Shown: positions 1 through 9,592, counted from the stretch's first letter. The stretch: 64,000 nucleotides of DNA from an uncultured Bacteroidia bacterium (GCA_903897145.1 CAIUAN010000018.1:141918-205917), one strand, 5' to 3'. Made by a program: numbers and translations. Notes: generated from the sequence alone by a model not told the origin.

Positions 1-99
1 CTTGAAATAGGTCAGTTGCTGCTCTACATCAGCAAGATGACTTCCTCTTAAGGCAATTTGTATTTGATCTTCGGATGTAAGCATGGTGTGGTGGTTCAT
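1..99 (-). CDS. DUF4301 family protein, N-terminal fragment cut by the window edge
   Basis: Reading the minus strand from an ATG at 99 gives an uninterrupted 33-codon frame that runs off the left edge. It begins MNHHTMLTSEDQIQIALRG and continues with an acidic/glutamine-rich stretch ending in LTYFK. The pattern of a short lead, SEDxxQI, a glycine, then a helix with VEQQLxxF resembles the N-terminus of DUF4301 proteins, a Bacteroidota family of unknown function. A second in-frame ATG at 84 could be the true start. Only the N-terminus is visible, so the family assignment is tentative. Confidence 0.45.
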   Translation of the reverse strand, partial: MNHHTMLTSEDQIQIALRGSHLADVEQQLTYFK

Positions 100-209
100 T
101 TAAGGATAAAATTATATAAAATACCAGATAGTTGTTGGGTTGATTTTCAATTAAGAGGTCTCAATTATCAACAAAAAGTTAACAGAACTCCAATAGATAA
201 GTATGTATC

Positions 210-1460
210 TTACTTGAGGTACAAATTAGAGTCGCCAAAGCTCAGAAAGCGATAGTTATAGGCTAGGGCATGCTGATAGATTTTTTTCCAGTCGTCACCT
301 AAAAATGCCGCAATAAGCAATAAGAGTGTACTTTGTGGTTGGTGAAAATTGGTGATCATCCCACTTATGATGTTGAAGGTGTAACCTGGTGCTATTATAA
401 TTTGTGTGGAGCAGTTTAGATTTTTTAGGCGGTTCGTTTGCAAGTAATTCAGTAGAGCCTGAAGTGCGTCTCTCGAAGTCGGACGTTGCACGTCGTTTTG
501 ATATGCATCCCATTGCTGAACATTCAGCTCTTCTATTTTGATTTGTGGGTTGCTTAGGATCATGCATCCCAGGAAATAAAGACTCTCAAGAGTTCTCACG
601 GCAGTGGTGCCAACAGCAATAATTGGACCTGAGTAAGTTATAAGCTCAACAATAAACTCTTTTGAGATCGTGAATTGTTCAGCATGCATCGTATGGCCGC
701 CTATTGTATCGGCTTTTACTGGTTGAAAAGTGCCAGCTCCAACATGAAGGGTGATCTCTCTGCAGTTTATTTTCTTCTTTTTTAAAGCTTCAAAAATTGA
801 GGGGGTAAAATGAAGTCCAGCAGTTGGAGCCGCTACAGAGCCTTTTACTTTGGCATACACCGTTTGATACCTCGTGATATCTTCCTCTTCTGTTTCTCGA
901 TTTAGATAGGGAGGGATCGGCAGGTTACCTGTATATTCTAAGATTTGTCCAAAGGTAACTTCTGGATTATTCCATTTAAACTCTATTTCGAAGGCATTGT
1001 TGGGTAGTGATTGTATTTTTTGTGCGCTAAAAGAGAAGTCTGATCCAGCATGATGAACACGCTGAACTAAGATCTCATCTTTCCATCTTTTTAAGTTTCC
1101 AACTAAGCATTTCCATCGACACGATTGATTTTGTGAAAACGATCGTGCATAGTCGTTTGGGGTGATCGGTTCAAGACAAAATAGTTCAATCTTTGCTCCT
1201 GTCGATTTACTAAAAAATAGGCGTGCATTAATAACCTGTGTGTTATTAAAGACCAACATCGCATTTTTAGGTAGCAGATCAGGAAGATTTTGGAAATTGT
1301 GATCCTCAATAATTCCATTTTTCCAGGATAATAGTTTTGAGTCATCTCTGTTTTTAAGTCCATAGATAGCTATGTTTTCTTCCGGAAGGGTGTAATTGTA
1401 ATCTTGAGTGGAGATATTATAAACTTGATCCATGGAGCGCTTCATCATAAAATTGGTCAA
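210..1460 (-). CDS. queA: QueA-like S-adenosylmethionine:tRNA ribosyltransferase-isomerase (divergent Bacteroidota type)
   Basis: QueA moves the ribosyl part of S-adenosylmethionine onto 7-aminomethyl-7-deazaguanine at the wobble position of tRNAs, giving epoxyqueuosine; it acts in the cytoplasm. Family motifs are present in order: VFNNTQVINARL near residue 70, SVAAPTAGLHFT near 208, LHVGAGTFQPV near 238, GTTAVRTLES, and TNFHQPQSTLLLL near the C-terminus, closed by YRFLSFGDSNLYL. At 416 residues it is longer than the usual enterobacterial protein (about 355) and more divergent between motifs, matching a second QueA type seen in Bacteroidota. The first 10 residues hold several methionines (codons at 1460, 1448, 1445 and 1433), so the exact start is uncertain. 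It lies just downstream of rnpB on the same strand. Confidence 0.85.
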   Translation of the reverse strand: MTNFMMKRSMDQVYNISTQDYNYTLPEENIAIYGLKNRDDSKLLSWKNGIIEDHNFQNLPDLLPKNAMLVFNNTQVINARLFFSKSTGAKIELFCLEPITPNDYARSFSQNQSCRWKCLVGNLKRWKDEILVQRVHHAGSDFSFSAQKIQSLPNNAFEIEFKWNNPEVTFGQILEYTGNLPIPPYLNRETEEEDITRYQTVYAKVKGSVAAPTAGLHFTPSIFEALKKKKINCREITLHVGAGTFQPVKADTIGGHTMHAEQFTISKEFIVELITYSGPIIAVGTTAVRTLESLYFLGCMILSNPQIKIEELNVQQWDAYQNDVQRPTSRDALQALLNYLQTNRLKNLNCSTQIIIAPGYTFNIISGMITNFHQPQSTLLLLIAAFLGDDWKKIYQHALAYNYRFLSFGDSNLYLK

Positions 1461-1512
1461 AAAAACAGGGAAAACAAGTCTAAATCATCAGTGCTCTAAC
1501 AGGTAAAAAAAT

Positions 1513-1888
1513 CGCAGGCCTGTAAGCCGGGTTCTGTTTTTCATTCTATCATTTATCTAGTACTATTGTCACCAATAGTCTCATGCAGCCTACCCCTTAT
1601 GACTCTTAATCAATTTGCATTGGTCAAAACCAGGGCGGGCAGCCCTGTGTTCCGAGGAACTCATAATATATTTGGCCTTACAATCCATGAGGCGTACGGC
1701 TAATTATGTTGCCATAACTACCGGTAGGCTCTTACCCTACCTTTTCACCCTTATCCGTCAGTTGACGGACGGTTATTTTCTGTTACACTACTGCGAACTT
1801 ACACCCGCCTTCTCGTTAAGAAGCATGGCGCCCTGTATTGCCCGGACTTTCCTCCCCGATAAATCGAGGCGATAGAACAGCCTGCGAA
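1513..1888 (-). ncRNA. rnpB: RNase P RNA (bacterial class A)
   Basis: On the minus strand the region carries the universal RNase P core GAGGAAAGUCCGGGC near its 5' end (complement at about 1842-1856) and the 3' element ending ACAGAACCCGGCUUACAGGC (complement at about 1516-1536). The terminal bases CGCAGG at 1881-1886 pair with CCUGCG at 1513-1518 to close helix P1, which sets the ends within a few bases. The length of about 375 nt is normal. A run of T on the RNA strand (complement 1505-1511) follows P1 and could end transcription. The RNA is the catalytic subunit that matures tRNA 5' ends. Any reading frame over this stretch is coincidental. Confidence 0.95.
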
Positions 1889-1892
1889 GCTG

Positions 1893-1900
1893 CAAATTTA
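1893..1900 (-). promoter_or_regulatory. -7 box of the rnpB promoter
   Basis: The minus strand reads TAAATTTG, matching the Bacteroidota -7 consensus TAnnTTTG, and ends about 6 bases before the predicted RNase P RNA 5' end. I do not see a good -33 TTTG at the expected 19-21 base spacing. Confidence 0.5.
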
Positions 1901-1990
1901 CAAAATGAAATCAGATTTATTTTTACTATCAGCTAGTTTATTTTGGTTTTACACGATAAGGCTCCTAAATAATTTGCTTAACTTAGCCGA

Positions 1991-4900
1991 TTGGTAATTA
2001 TACCGAATGCCAAGCCTCGCTTCGTTTGGTGTTTAAAACAGAATTCAATCCTCGTGGCACAAAAATTTATCGTTGCAGTTTCGGAACATCGGCTATTTGG
2101 CTATCTAATTTTACCATATCTAGCCGATGAGGATGCTGGAAGTAAATATCTATCCATCACTAAGCGTCTGCGTACTCATGATTTGCTTGATGCGAACAGC
2201 TCATTTACGGCAACGCAGATTGAGCTCATTCGAATTGCTGAATTGTATGCCGATGAAAACCTAGCCAAGAAGTACAATCCCAAAGGGACATTAAATGATT
2301 TTTATAAAAATATCAAGACCGAGGTTTTCACAAAAAACCTTCTCCCTTTTATTGACCATGTCATGGCTCGATGCCTGGAATTATTGAAAAATGAGCATGT
2401 CCCAGTCTACTTTAAACGGGCCAAATACAGCAATATCTACGAAGATGATTTAATAGAATTGTGCTATCAGGATACAAAGGCAGTTTATAATTTTCATAAG
2501 TCCGACGAGGAAACAAGGTATTTTTTGACAATTCGTAATGGAGATAAGCAGATCTCGTTGCTTCACCAGTCGATGGTGATTCTCGTCAATGAGCCATGTC
2601 GAGTTTTCTATAACAACAAGCTATATTTTTTTGATGATATTTCTGGAACCAAAATGGCTCCTTTTTTTGAGAAGGAATATATTAGTATCCCACGTTCAGT
2701 GGAAGTGAAGTATTACAGCTCTTTTATTCTAAATGCAATTAAGAATCACGAAATTAGTTATTCGGGATTTGAAATTATAGATGGTTCTGCTCGTAAAGAT
2801 GTTTTACTATCTGTGGAGATTGATTTGCAAGGTTTTCCTGTTTTTATTCCATTTTTTAAATACAACGATCAACTTATCCCAGCTGGTGATGAAGGGTCTA
2901 AAATTGCTACTTTTTCTGTGATTCATGATTCCTATGTCTTTCATCGATATGAAAAGGATACGGCTTGGGAAGCTCAGGTGATTGGCGATCTGCAAAATAT
3001 GGGTCTGACTGGATCAATGTCGGCACTCTATTTGCCTAATTTAGAAGAGTCGAAAATACAGACTATTTACAATGCCCTTAGCTGGATCTCAAAAAACTCA
3101 AAAACGCTGAGCAGCCTTGGCATTGAAGTGATGCAAGATAAATTGGATCATGTTTATTTTATAGGAAGCCAGTCCATTGAACTGGCAATTGATCATCAGA
3201 ATGACTGGTTTGATGTGAATGCGGTGGTTATATTTGGTGATTTTAAGATCCCTTTTGTTCGACTTCGTAGAAATATTCTCGGCCATATTCGCGAGTTTAA
3301 GTTGCCCGATGGAAGTGTCGCTATTCTCCCAGTTGAGTGGTTTGCTAAATATCAATCTATATTTAATTATGGTAAAGTAGGTGAAAGCGCGATCCGGCTT
3401 CAGAACTATCATTATATGCTAATTGATGAGGTTGCAGATGATTCTAGTGCCAAGTATAATGATGAGTTTTTAAACTCGGCGCATTTTCTTGTCGTTCGTC
3501 AAGAAAAACCTGTTGGATTGTGTGCATCGCTTCGGAGTTATCAGCAAGATGGCTTCGACTGGCTGGCCCATCTGCATAAAAATAAATTAGGTGGTTGTCT
3601 GGCAGATGACATGGGTTTAGGCAAAACAATTCAAGCACTAGCATTATTGCTGAAATTTAAAAAAGAGTCAACAGAGTTTATTAGTCCGACTGAATTAGAG
3701 ACAGGTCAGCTTTCGCTATTTGCCAATGAAGAAGACGCGCAAGAAAGGCCTCAGCCTGCTTCTTTGATTGTCTTGCCTGTTTCGCTGGTGCATAATTGGG
3801 AACGTGAGATTCAAAAATTTGCTCCCTCACTGGGGACCTATGTTTACAGCGGTGCAAAACGTCGAGAAAAGAATGTTTTAAATCAATTATTGCTGAATTT
3901 CGATTTGGTTCTAACCACTTATGGTACAGTTAGAAACGATGCGGACAAGTTAGCCCAGTATGAATTCTTTTATTTGATTCTAGACGAAAGTCAGACAATT
4001 AAAAATAGCGAGTCGAAGACTTATAAGTCGATTATGAGCATCCGTTCGCAGCATCGAATAGTCTTAACTGGTACCCCCATCGAAAATTCATTGTCTGACC
4101 TTTGGGCACAGATGAATTTTTTAAACCGAGGTCTTCTAGGTAACAAAAATCATTTTAAGGAGACTTTTATATTGCCTATCGAACGGGATAATCTAACCGA
4201 GCCTCGAGAGCAGTTGCATAAGTTAATAGCTCCCTTTATGTTGCGTCGGACAAAAGAACAGGTCGCAAAAGATTTGCCTTCCTTGACTGAAGAGACCATC
4301 TTCGTTGAGATGCCAGCAGAGCAATTGGCTTTGTATGAGTCCGAAAAGTCGGCTATTCGAAATGCTTTGTTGGAAACCTATCAGCCAGATGGATTAAAGC
4401 AATCGGCATTCTATGTTTTGCAAGCACTAACGCGCCTTAGGCAAATCACGATCCATCCTAAATTAATTGATCGTACATTTGAACATGAATCTGGGAAATT
4501 TAATGAGATAATGTCTATGCTCTCAATTCTTGTGGCCGAGAACCATAAGATATTGGTTTTTTCTTCATTTGTTAAATCTCTTAAACTCTTTGCTTCTGAA
4601 TTTTCAAAGCAAAATTGGGAATATAGCATGCTTACTGGTCAGACTGCCGATCGGAAACAGATTATTGATGATTTTCAAGGCGATGCCAATAAAAAGATTT
4701 TTTTGATCTCCCTAAAAGCTGGGGGCGTGGGGCTCAATCTTACGGCTGCTGATTATATTTTTATTACCGATCCTTGGTGGAATCCCGCTGCAGAGATGCA
4801 GGCGATTAGTCGAGCTCATCGAATAGGTCAAGATAAAAAGGTTTTTGTCTATCGTTTTATTGCTGAAAATTCCATTGAACAGAAAATTCAAAAGCTTCAG

Positions 4901-4993
4901 GAGCGTAAATCAAAACTAGCAAATGAGTTTGTTTTGGCTAACGACCCCTTAGGATCGATCTCAACTGCGGAGGTGCTCGATCTATTTGATTAA
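1991..4993 (+). CDS. SNF2-family DEAD/DEAH-box ATPase/helicase
   Basis: This is a 1000-residue SNF2-type ATPase expected to use ATP to translocate on DNA and remodel protein-DNA complexes, perhaps RNA polymerase as for RapA; the target is unknown. The N-terminal half (about 1-500) is a helicase-associated region without motifs I can name. The ATPase core follows with Walker A LADDMGLGKT near residue 535, DESQ as motif II near 663, LTGTPIENS as motif III, and the C-terminal lobe with SLKAGGVGLNLTAADYIF and WWNPAAEMQAISRAHRIGQ (about 905-945). No ATG lies near the beginning: TTG at 1991 is the first possible start and GTG at about 2054 is an alternative just before the conserved EHRLFGYLILPYL stretch. 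Confidence 0.88.
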   Translation: MVIIPNAKPRFVWCLKQNSILVAQKFIVAVSEHRLFGYLILPYLADEDAGSKYLSITKRLRTHDLLDANSSFTATQIELIRIAELYADENLAKKYNPKGTLNDFYKNIKTEVFTKNLLPFIDHVMARCLELLKNEHVPVYFKRAKYSNIYEDDLIELCYQDTKAVYNFHKSDEETRYFLTIRNGDKQISLLHQSMVILVNEPCRVFYNNKLYFFDDISGTKMAPFFEKEYISIPRSVEVKYYSSFILNAIKNHEISYSGFEIIDGSARKDVLLSVEIDLQGFPVFIPFFKYNDQLIPAGDEGSKIATFSVIHDSYVFHRYEKDTAWEAQVIGDLQNMGLTGSMSALYLPNLEESKIQTIYNALSWISKNSKTLSSLGIEVMQDKLDHVYFIGSQSIELAIDHQNDWFDVNAVVIFGDFKIPFVRLRRNILGHIREFKLPDGSVAILPVEWFAKYQSIFNYGKVGESAIRLQNYHYMLIDEVADDSSAKYNDEFLNSAHFLVVRQEKPVGLCASLRSYQQDGFDWLAHLHKNKLGGCLADDMGLGKTIQALALLLKFKKESTEFISPTELETGQLSLFANEEDAQERPQPASLIVLPVSLVHNWEREIQKFAPSLGTYVYSGAKRREKNVLNQLLLNFDLVLTTYGTVRNDADKLAQYEFFYLILDESQTIKNSESKTYKSIMSIRSQHRIVLTGTPIENSLSDLWAQMNFLNRGLLGNKNHFKETFILPIERDNLTEPREQLHKLIAPFMLRRTKEQVAKDLPSLTEETIFVEMPAEQLALYESEKSAIRNALLETYQPDGLKQSAFYVLQALTRLRQITIHPKLIDRTFEHESGKFNEIMSMLSILVAENHKILVFSSFVKSLKLFASEFSKQNWEYSMLTGQTADRKQIIDDFQGDANKKIFLISLKAGGVGLNLTAADYIFITDPWWNPAAEMQAISRAHRIGQDKKVFVYRFIAENSIEQKIQKLQERKSKLANEFVLANDPLGSISTAEVLDLFD

Positions 4994-4994
4994 A

Positions 4995-5077
4995 ATTGAA
5001 AAGGATAGAACCGGGCGGCTCTATCCTTTTACTAAAACTAACTAACCTAACTAAACCTAAACTTATGAAAAAAAATG
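4995..5077 (-). ncRNA. Predicted small RNA on the minus strand (hypothetical)
   Basis: A minus-strand promoter (GTTG, 21 bases, TATCTTTG at 5083-5114) points into an 80-base stretch that contains no sensible reading frame and ends in the terminator hairpin at 4999-5030, which also works in this direction because T-rich sequence flanks both sides. The RNA would be U-rich at its 5' end and then contain repeated UUAG steps (AGGTTTAGTTAGGTTAGT). No Rfam family is recognised. Prediction rests on promoter plus terminator only. Confidence 0.3.
4999..5030. terminator. Bidirectional intrinsic terminator after the SNF2 gene
   Basis: AAAAGGATAGA and TCTATCCTTTT form an 11-bp stem around the loop ACCGGGCGGC. 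The A-tract before and T-tract after make it usable on both strands. Confidence 0.8.
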
Positions 5078-5082
5078 TACTA

Positions 5083-5114
5083 CAAAGATACAGTAGTTGG
5101 GTAGATGTTTGCAA
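5083..5114 (-). promoter_or_regulatory. Minus-strand promoter facing the SNF2 terminator
   Basis: The minus strand carries TATCTTTG (complement 5083-5090), an exact match to the commonest Bacteroidota -7 box, and GTTG (5111-5114) as a near -33 box at 21-base spacing. It drives away from secDF toward 4999. The rest of the 5031-5350 intergenic stretch holds no gene; a 25-codon frame from an ATG at 5065 has no coding character. Confidence 0.45.
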
Positions 5115-5282
5115 CTATTTTGTGTTAAATAATTGTAAATAAGGTTCTTTTTTGGTTTTAAGAGCTTAAAAGTTTAATTTCTGAGCATCCTGGGGATGAA
5201 TTTAAATGCTGTTTTTGATGATCATGGCTCTTTTTCGAAGTGAAACATTTGAATTTACCCATTTTATTGTGGAAAAAATAAA

Positions 5283-5290
5283 TATCTTTG
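5283..5290 (+). promoter_or_regulatory. -7 box upstream of secDF
   Basis: TATCTTTG matches the Bacteroidota -7 consensus and lies 60 bases before the secDF start. No -33 TTTG is found at the ideal spacing. Confidence 0.4.
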
Positions 5291-5350
5291 CCTCCTAAGT
5301 TTTTCGACTATTTATTATAATTCAATATAGAAAATTAAACCTTTGAACCA

Positions 5351-8300
5351 ATGCAGAATAGAGGATTGATAAGGCTTTTAGCCATCTCGTTAGCTTTAGT
5401 ATGTTTTTACCAATTGTATTTCACTTTTGTGACCTACCAGGTTGAAAAGGATGCAAAAGCATATGGCATCAAACAAGCTAAAATTAAGAAAGCAGGAGCA
5501 ACAGCCTTGGAATCAGAGGCCTTTGCTGAGCGCACTGAAGCTATTTACTTAGACTCTATCGCTAGTAAGCCTGTTTATAATTTCTTAGGAATACATAAAT
5601 ATACCTATCGTGAGGTTAATGAGTACGCTATTCCACTCGGTCTGGATTTAAAGGGTGGTATGAATGTTACCCTAGAGATCTCTGTTGTTGATCTTGTGAA
5701 GGCGATGTCCGGATATAGCACTGATTCAACATTTACGAGGGCAATCGCACTAGCACGCAAGAACCAGCTTACCAATGGTCAAGATGATTTTGTGACTATT
5801 TTCGGAAAAGCTTTTGAGACTGTTGACCCAAATGCTAAGCTAGCAGCGATCTTTAACACCTTGGATCTTAGAGATAAAGTAAACTTTAATTCTTCTAATT
5901 CTGATGTTTTAAAAGTTATTCGCAAAGAGACTGATGCTGCTATTGATAACTCATTCCAAATCCTTCGTACACGTATTGATCGATTTGGTGTGGCTCAACC
6001 TAATATCCAACAACTACAAACAAAAGGACGTATCCTTGTGGAGCTTCCAGGGGTAAAAGATCCTAAACGTGTTCGTAAACTTTTACAAGGAACTGCAAAC
6101 CTAGAGTTCTGGGAAACTACTGAAAATAGCGAAGTTTATCCATACCTTTTAGAAGCGAATAAACGTCTACGTGAGATTAATGAAGCAAATAAAGCGATTT
6201 CAGCTTCAAAAACATTAGCTACTGCGCCTATTGTAAAGAAAGATGCAGCAAAACCAAATGACCTTATAAGTGAGGTTAAAAAAACAGGCAAAGATTCGTT
6301 GGCCGCTAGCTCAACAGAAGATATTGCCAAAAACTTCCCATTGTTCTCTGTTCTTTCTCCAAGCACTTCACGTGATGGTCAACTTTATAGAGGTCCAGTA
6401 ATTGGATACGCGCATAGCAAAGACACAGCGACAGTTAGTGAATATCTTGCTCTGCCGCAAATTAAAGCTCTATTCCCAAGAACAATGTTGTTCAGATGGG
6501 CTGCGCAGCCAACGGAAAAAGAGGGTAACTTCTTCCAGCTAATTGCCCTTAAAGTAACAAATCGTGATGGCCGCGCTCCTCTTGATGGCGATGTTGTGGT
6601 TGATGCTCGCCAAGACTTTGGTCAAAATAAGTCCAATAGTGTTGTTGAGATGAATATGAACGCTGAGGGAGCTAAGATTTGGCAACGTATGACTCGCGAA
6701 AACGTGGGAAAAAGTGTTGCTGTAGTTCTTGATAATTACGTTCAATCATTTCCAACTGTTCAAGGCGAGATTCCAAATGGTCGTACAGAGATCTCTGGTA
6801 ACTTCACTGTTGAAGAGGCAAAGGATCTAGCGAATATGCTAAAGTCAGGTAAGATGCCTGCTTCTGCAAATATTGTTCAAGAAGAGATCGTAGGGCCTAC
6901 CTTGGGTAAAGAATCTATCCAAAGTGGAATGATCTCGTTCTTTGTCGCTTTCCTATTGGTATTGACTTATATGATTGTATTTTACTCTCGTGGTGCGGGT
7001 CTGGCTGCGAATATGGCACTGGGCGTTAACCTCGTGTTCGTAGTTGGTATCTTAGCTTGTATCGGTGCAGTATTGACACTTCCTGGTATTGCAGGTATGG
7101 TCTTAACCATTGGTATGGCGGTGGATGCAAACGTATTGATCTATGAGCGTATCGAAGAAGAGGTTCGAGCAGGCAAAGGCGTAAAACTGGCTATTAAAGA
7201 TGGCTTCTGGCATGCTTACTCTGCGATCATCGATGGTCACGTAACTTCCTTACTGACTGGTATTGTGCTTTACGTTTTTGGATCAGGACCAATTAAGGGT
7301 TTTGCGACAACTTTGATTATCGGTATTATTACCTCCCTGTTTACTTCAATCTTTATTACTCGATTGATTTTCGAACGTTGGTTGGATAAAAATAAAAAAA
7401 TCACCTTCATTACAGACTGGTCTAAAGAGTGGTTGCGTCATGCAAACGTTCCATTTATTCAAAGTCGTAAGTTCTTCTACTATTTCTCAGGTTCGCTGAT
7501 TATCATCTCTGTCCTTTCATTAACTTTTAAAGGTTTGAACTATGGAATTGACTTCAAAGGTGGACGTACCTATGTTGTTCGTTTCGATCAAGATGTAAAT
7601 GTTGAATCTGTCGTGCAATCTTTGTCTGGTTCATTTGGAAACGCTCCTGAAGTAAAAACCTACGGTGGTAATAACCAAGTTAGAATTACAACTGATTATA
7701 AGATAACCGAAAATGGTGAAAGCATTGATGCCGAAATCGAAGGATTATTATTCAAAGGTTTGAAGCCTTATCTGAATGCAAGTGTTACTGAAGATAAGTT
7801 TGTGGCTAACTACCAAATGAGTTCTCAGAAAGTTGGTCCTACAATCTCTGATGATATTAAAAGACAAGCTGTATATGCTGTAATCTTTGCGTTGCTGATC
7901 ATCTTCTTATATATCGCCTTCCGATTTAGAAATTGGTCAATGGGTATTGGTGGTTTAGTCTCGTTAGCGCATGATGCGATCATTTTATTGGGTACCTATT
8001 CATTACTCGATGGTTATCTATCTTTCTCGCTATCGGTCGACCAATCCTTTATCGCGGCCATCTTAACCGTACTTGGATATTCGATCAATGATACAGTGGT
8101 GGTCTATGACCGTTTACGTGAGTATTTGCACCTACATCCAAAACAAGAAACATTAAAAACTTATAACGATGCAATGAATAGTACGTTGCGCCGTACCTTT
8201 AGTACCTCTCTTACTGTATTAATCGTGTTGGTGGCTATCTTCCTGTTTGGAGGTACCTCCATTAAAGGATTTATCTTTGCGATGTTATTTGGTATTTTTG

Positions 8301-8389
8301 TAGGTACTTATTCTTCGGTATTTGTGGCTACTCCAATAGCTTACGATTCATTGCCTAAAAGCAAAAGAATAGAATCAGAGAAGAAATAG
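5351..8389 (+). CDS. secDF: Protein translocase subunit SecDF (fused SecD-SecF)
   Basis: SecDF uses the proton motive force to pull proteins out of the SecYEG channel on the periplasmic side. The 1012-residue protein is a natural SecD-SecF fusion, as usual in Bacteroidota. An N-terminal membrane helix (about 6-28) is followed by the SecD hallmark LGLDLKGGMNVTLEI near residue 97, the large periplasmic domain, then a membrane block with AVDANVLIYERIEEE, and the SecF half opening with GLNYGIDFKGGRTYVV near 730 and ending with SINDTVVVYDRLRE in its last membrane block. A low-complexity Lys/Ala stretch around residues 280-320 sits in the periplasmic domain. The start is an ATG preceded by an AT-rich leader; a terminator follows at once, so the gene is probably transcribed alone. 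Confidence 0.97.
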   Translation: MQNRGLIRLLAISLALVCFYQLYFTFVTYQVEKDAKAYGIKQAKIKKAGATALESEAFAERTEAIYLDSIASKPVYNFLGIHKYTYREVNEYAIPLGLDLKGGMNVTLEISVVDLVKAMSGYSTDSTFTRAIALARKNQLTNGQDDFVTIFGKAFETVDPNAKLAAIFNTLDLRDKVNFNSSNSDVLKVIRKETDAAIDNSFQILRTRIDRFGVAQPNIQQLQTKGRILVELPGVKDPKRVRKLLQGTANLEFWETTENSEVYPYLLEANKRLREINEANKAISASKTLATAPIVKKDAAKPNDLISEVKKTGKDSLAASSTEDIAKNFPLFSVLSPSTSRDGQLYRGPVIGYAHSKDTATVSEYLALPQIKALFPRTMLFRWAAQPTEKEGNFFQLIALKVTNRDGRAPLDGDVVVDARQDFGQNKSNSVVEMNMNAEGAKIWQRMTRENVGKSVAVVLDNYVQSFPTVQGEIPNGRTEISGNFTVEEAKDLANMLKSGKMPASANIVQEEIVGPTLGKESIQSGMISFFVAFLLVLTYMIVFYSRGAGLAANMALGVNLVFVVGILACIGAVLTLPGIAGMVLTIGMAVDANVLIYERIEEEVRAGKGVKLAIKDGFWHAYSAIIDGHVTSLLTGIVLYVFGSGPIKGFATTLIIGIITSLFTSIFITRLIFERWLDKNKKITFITDWSKEWLRHANVPFIQSRKFFYYFSGSLIIISVLSLTFKGLNYGIDFKGGRTYVVRFDQDVNVESVVQSLSGSFGNAPEVKTYGGNNQVRITTDYKITENGESIDAEIEGLLFKGLKPYLNASVTEDKFVANYQMSSQKVGPTISDDIKRQAVYAVIFALLIIFLYIAFRFRNWSMGIGGLVSLAHDAIILLGTYSLLDGYLSFSLSVDQSFIAAILTVLGYSINDTVVVYDRLREYLHLHPKQETLKTYNDAMNSTLRRTFSTSLTVLIVLVAIFLFGGTSIKGFIFAMLFGIFVGTYSSVFVATPIAYDSLPKSKRIESEKK

Positions 8390-8408
8390 GCTGATCTTAA
8401 TGGATAGA

Positions 8409-8445
8409 AAAGACCCGGCTTCTATGAAGTCGGGTCTTTTTTTTG
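8409..8445 (+). terminator. Intrinsic terminator of secDF
   Basis: AAAAGACCCGGCTTC and GAAGTCGGGTCTTTT form a strong stem with a short TAT loop and one G-T pair, followed by a run of eight T. Confidence 0.88.
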
Positions 8446-8484
8446 ATTCGTTTGAAGTGCCTAACGTTTAAGGTTGAAAAATTA

Positions 8485-8492
8485 TATCTTTG
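8485..8492 (+). promoter_or_regulatory. -7 box upstream of tatA
   Basis: TATCTTTG lies 19 bases before the tatA ATG, which implies a very short leader. A -33 box at good spacing is not evident. Confidence 0.45.
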
Positions 8493-8510
8493 TGATAAAC
8501 TAATTTTAAT

Positions 8511-8780
8511 ATGGGACAGATACTTCTTTTTTTTAGTGGTGGAGAGATCATGGTTGTGGTATTTTTTGCATTGCTCTTTTTTGGTGCTGATGCAATACCT
8601 GGCTTAGCGCGCACCGTTGGTAAAGGGATGCGTGAATTTAATAAAGCTACTGCTGACCTTAAAAATGAATTCGAAAGTCATACCTCCGATATCAAACAAG
8701 ATCTCACCAAGATGACCGATAAACTTGAAAAAGGGGTCTCGGAAACAAAACGAAAGATCGATGAAGAACTAAAGGACTGA
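8511..8780 (+). CDS. tatA: Sec-independent (twin-arginine) translocase protein TatA/TatB type
   Basis: The 89-residue protein has the TatA/Hcf106 layout: one short N-terminal membrane helix (GGEIMVVVFFALLFFGADAIP), the FG hinge, an amphipathic helix IPGLARTVGKGMREFNKAT, then a charged, helical tail rich in Lys, Asp and Glu. TatA subunits line the pore through which folded proteins with twin-arginine signals cross the inner membrane. tatC is not in the window. Likely clients are visible here: the Gfo/Idh oxidoreductase ending at 31439 and the ferredoxin at 47852 both carry SRRxFL-type signals. Confidence 0.88.
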   Translation: MGQILLFFSGGEIMVVVFFALLFFGADAIPGLARTVGKGMREFNKATADLKNEFESHTSDIKQDLTKMTDKLEKGVSETKRKIDEELKD

Positions 8781-8938
8781 GGATTCATAAGATTCTAAGT
8801 GGATAGAAGTATTGATCGAACGAATATGACCAACAAATTTTTCTAAACATTAACAATAAATTCAAGACTCAAATGTTCAAATGCAAATTTTAAACTTTGA
8901 CTTTTGAACTTTGACTTTTTTATTCTCCTCTCATCCTG

Positions 8939-9592
8939 ATGCTTAAAGCTGATCTACTTCTTAAATCATATGGAGACCTTAATGTACTAAAGGGGATCTC
9001 ACTTCATGTTCGAAAAGGAGAGATTGTTTCGATTGTAGGATCAAGTGGTGCAGGTAAAACAACCTTACTTCAAATTTTAGGTACTCTAAGCAAACCCGAC
9101 TCAGGAAAAGTTTGGATCAACAATAAAGAGGTCTTTGCCATGGGTGAGAAAGAACTTTCTCGCTTTCGAAATCAAGAAATCGGCTTCGTATTTCAGTTTC
9201 ATCACCTGCTGCCTGAGTTTACTGCATTAGAAAATGTCTGTATCCCTGGTTATATCGCTGGAACTCCTCAGAAAGAAGTCGAAAGTCGGGCGAAAGAGCT
9301 TCTTGGTATTTTAGAGTTAAACGACCGTTTCGATCATAAGCCATCTCAACTTTCAGGCGGAGAGAAACAACGTGTTGCCGTCGCACGCGCCTTAATCAAT
9401 AATCCTTCCATTATCTTGGCTGATGAGCCATCAGGAAATTTGGATTCAAACAATCAAGAAGAACTCTATCGCCTGTTTTTTAATCTGCGCGAGAAATTTG
9501 GACAAACCTTCATTATCGTTACTCACGACACCCATTTTGCTGGACTTACAGACCGTATGATCCAAATTAAAGACGGTGTTGTAGTTGATTAG
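8939..9592 (+). CDS. lolD: Lipoprotein-releasing ABC transporter ATP-binding protein LolD
   Basis: LolD is the ATPase of the LolCDE complex that releases lipoproteins from the inner membrane for outer-membrane delivery. The 217 residues contain Walker A GSSGAGKT (34-41), the Q-loop in [12 protein letters not shown], the signature [15 protein letters not shown], Walker [14 protein letters not shown] and the switch histidine in VTHD. The [13 protein letters not shown] stretch is typical of the LolD/MacB branch. The membrane partner LolC/E is not adjacent, a common situation in Bacteroidota. The 158 bases upstream contain short direct repeats of CTTTGACTTTTGA but no gene. Confidence 0.9.
   Translation: MLKADLLLKSYGDLNVLKGISLHVRKGEIVSIVGSSGAGKTTLLQILGTLSKPDSGKVWINNKEVFAMGEKELSRFRNQEIGFVFQFHHLLPEFTALENVCIPGYIAGTPQKEVESRAKELLGILELNDRFDHKPSQLSGGEKQRVAVARALINNPSIILADEPSGNLDSNNQEELYRLFFNLREKFGQTFIIVTHDTHFAGLTDRMIQIKDGVVVD

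Noticed and set aside
1615..1875. An 86-codon open frame on the plus strand
   Set aside because: It lies within the RNase P RNA, whose conserved core and P1 ends are clear on the other strand.
5065..5142. A 25-codon frame starting MKKNVLQRY
   Set aside because: It overlaps a minus-strand promoter, has no family resemblance and no ribosome-binding context.
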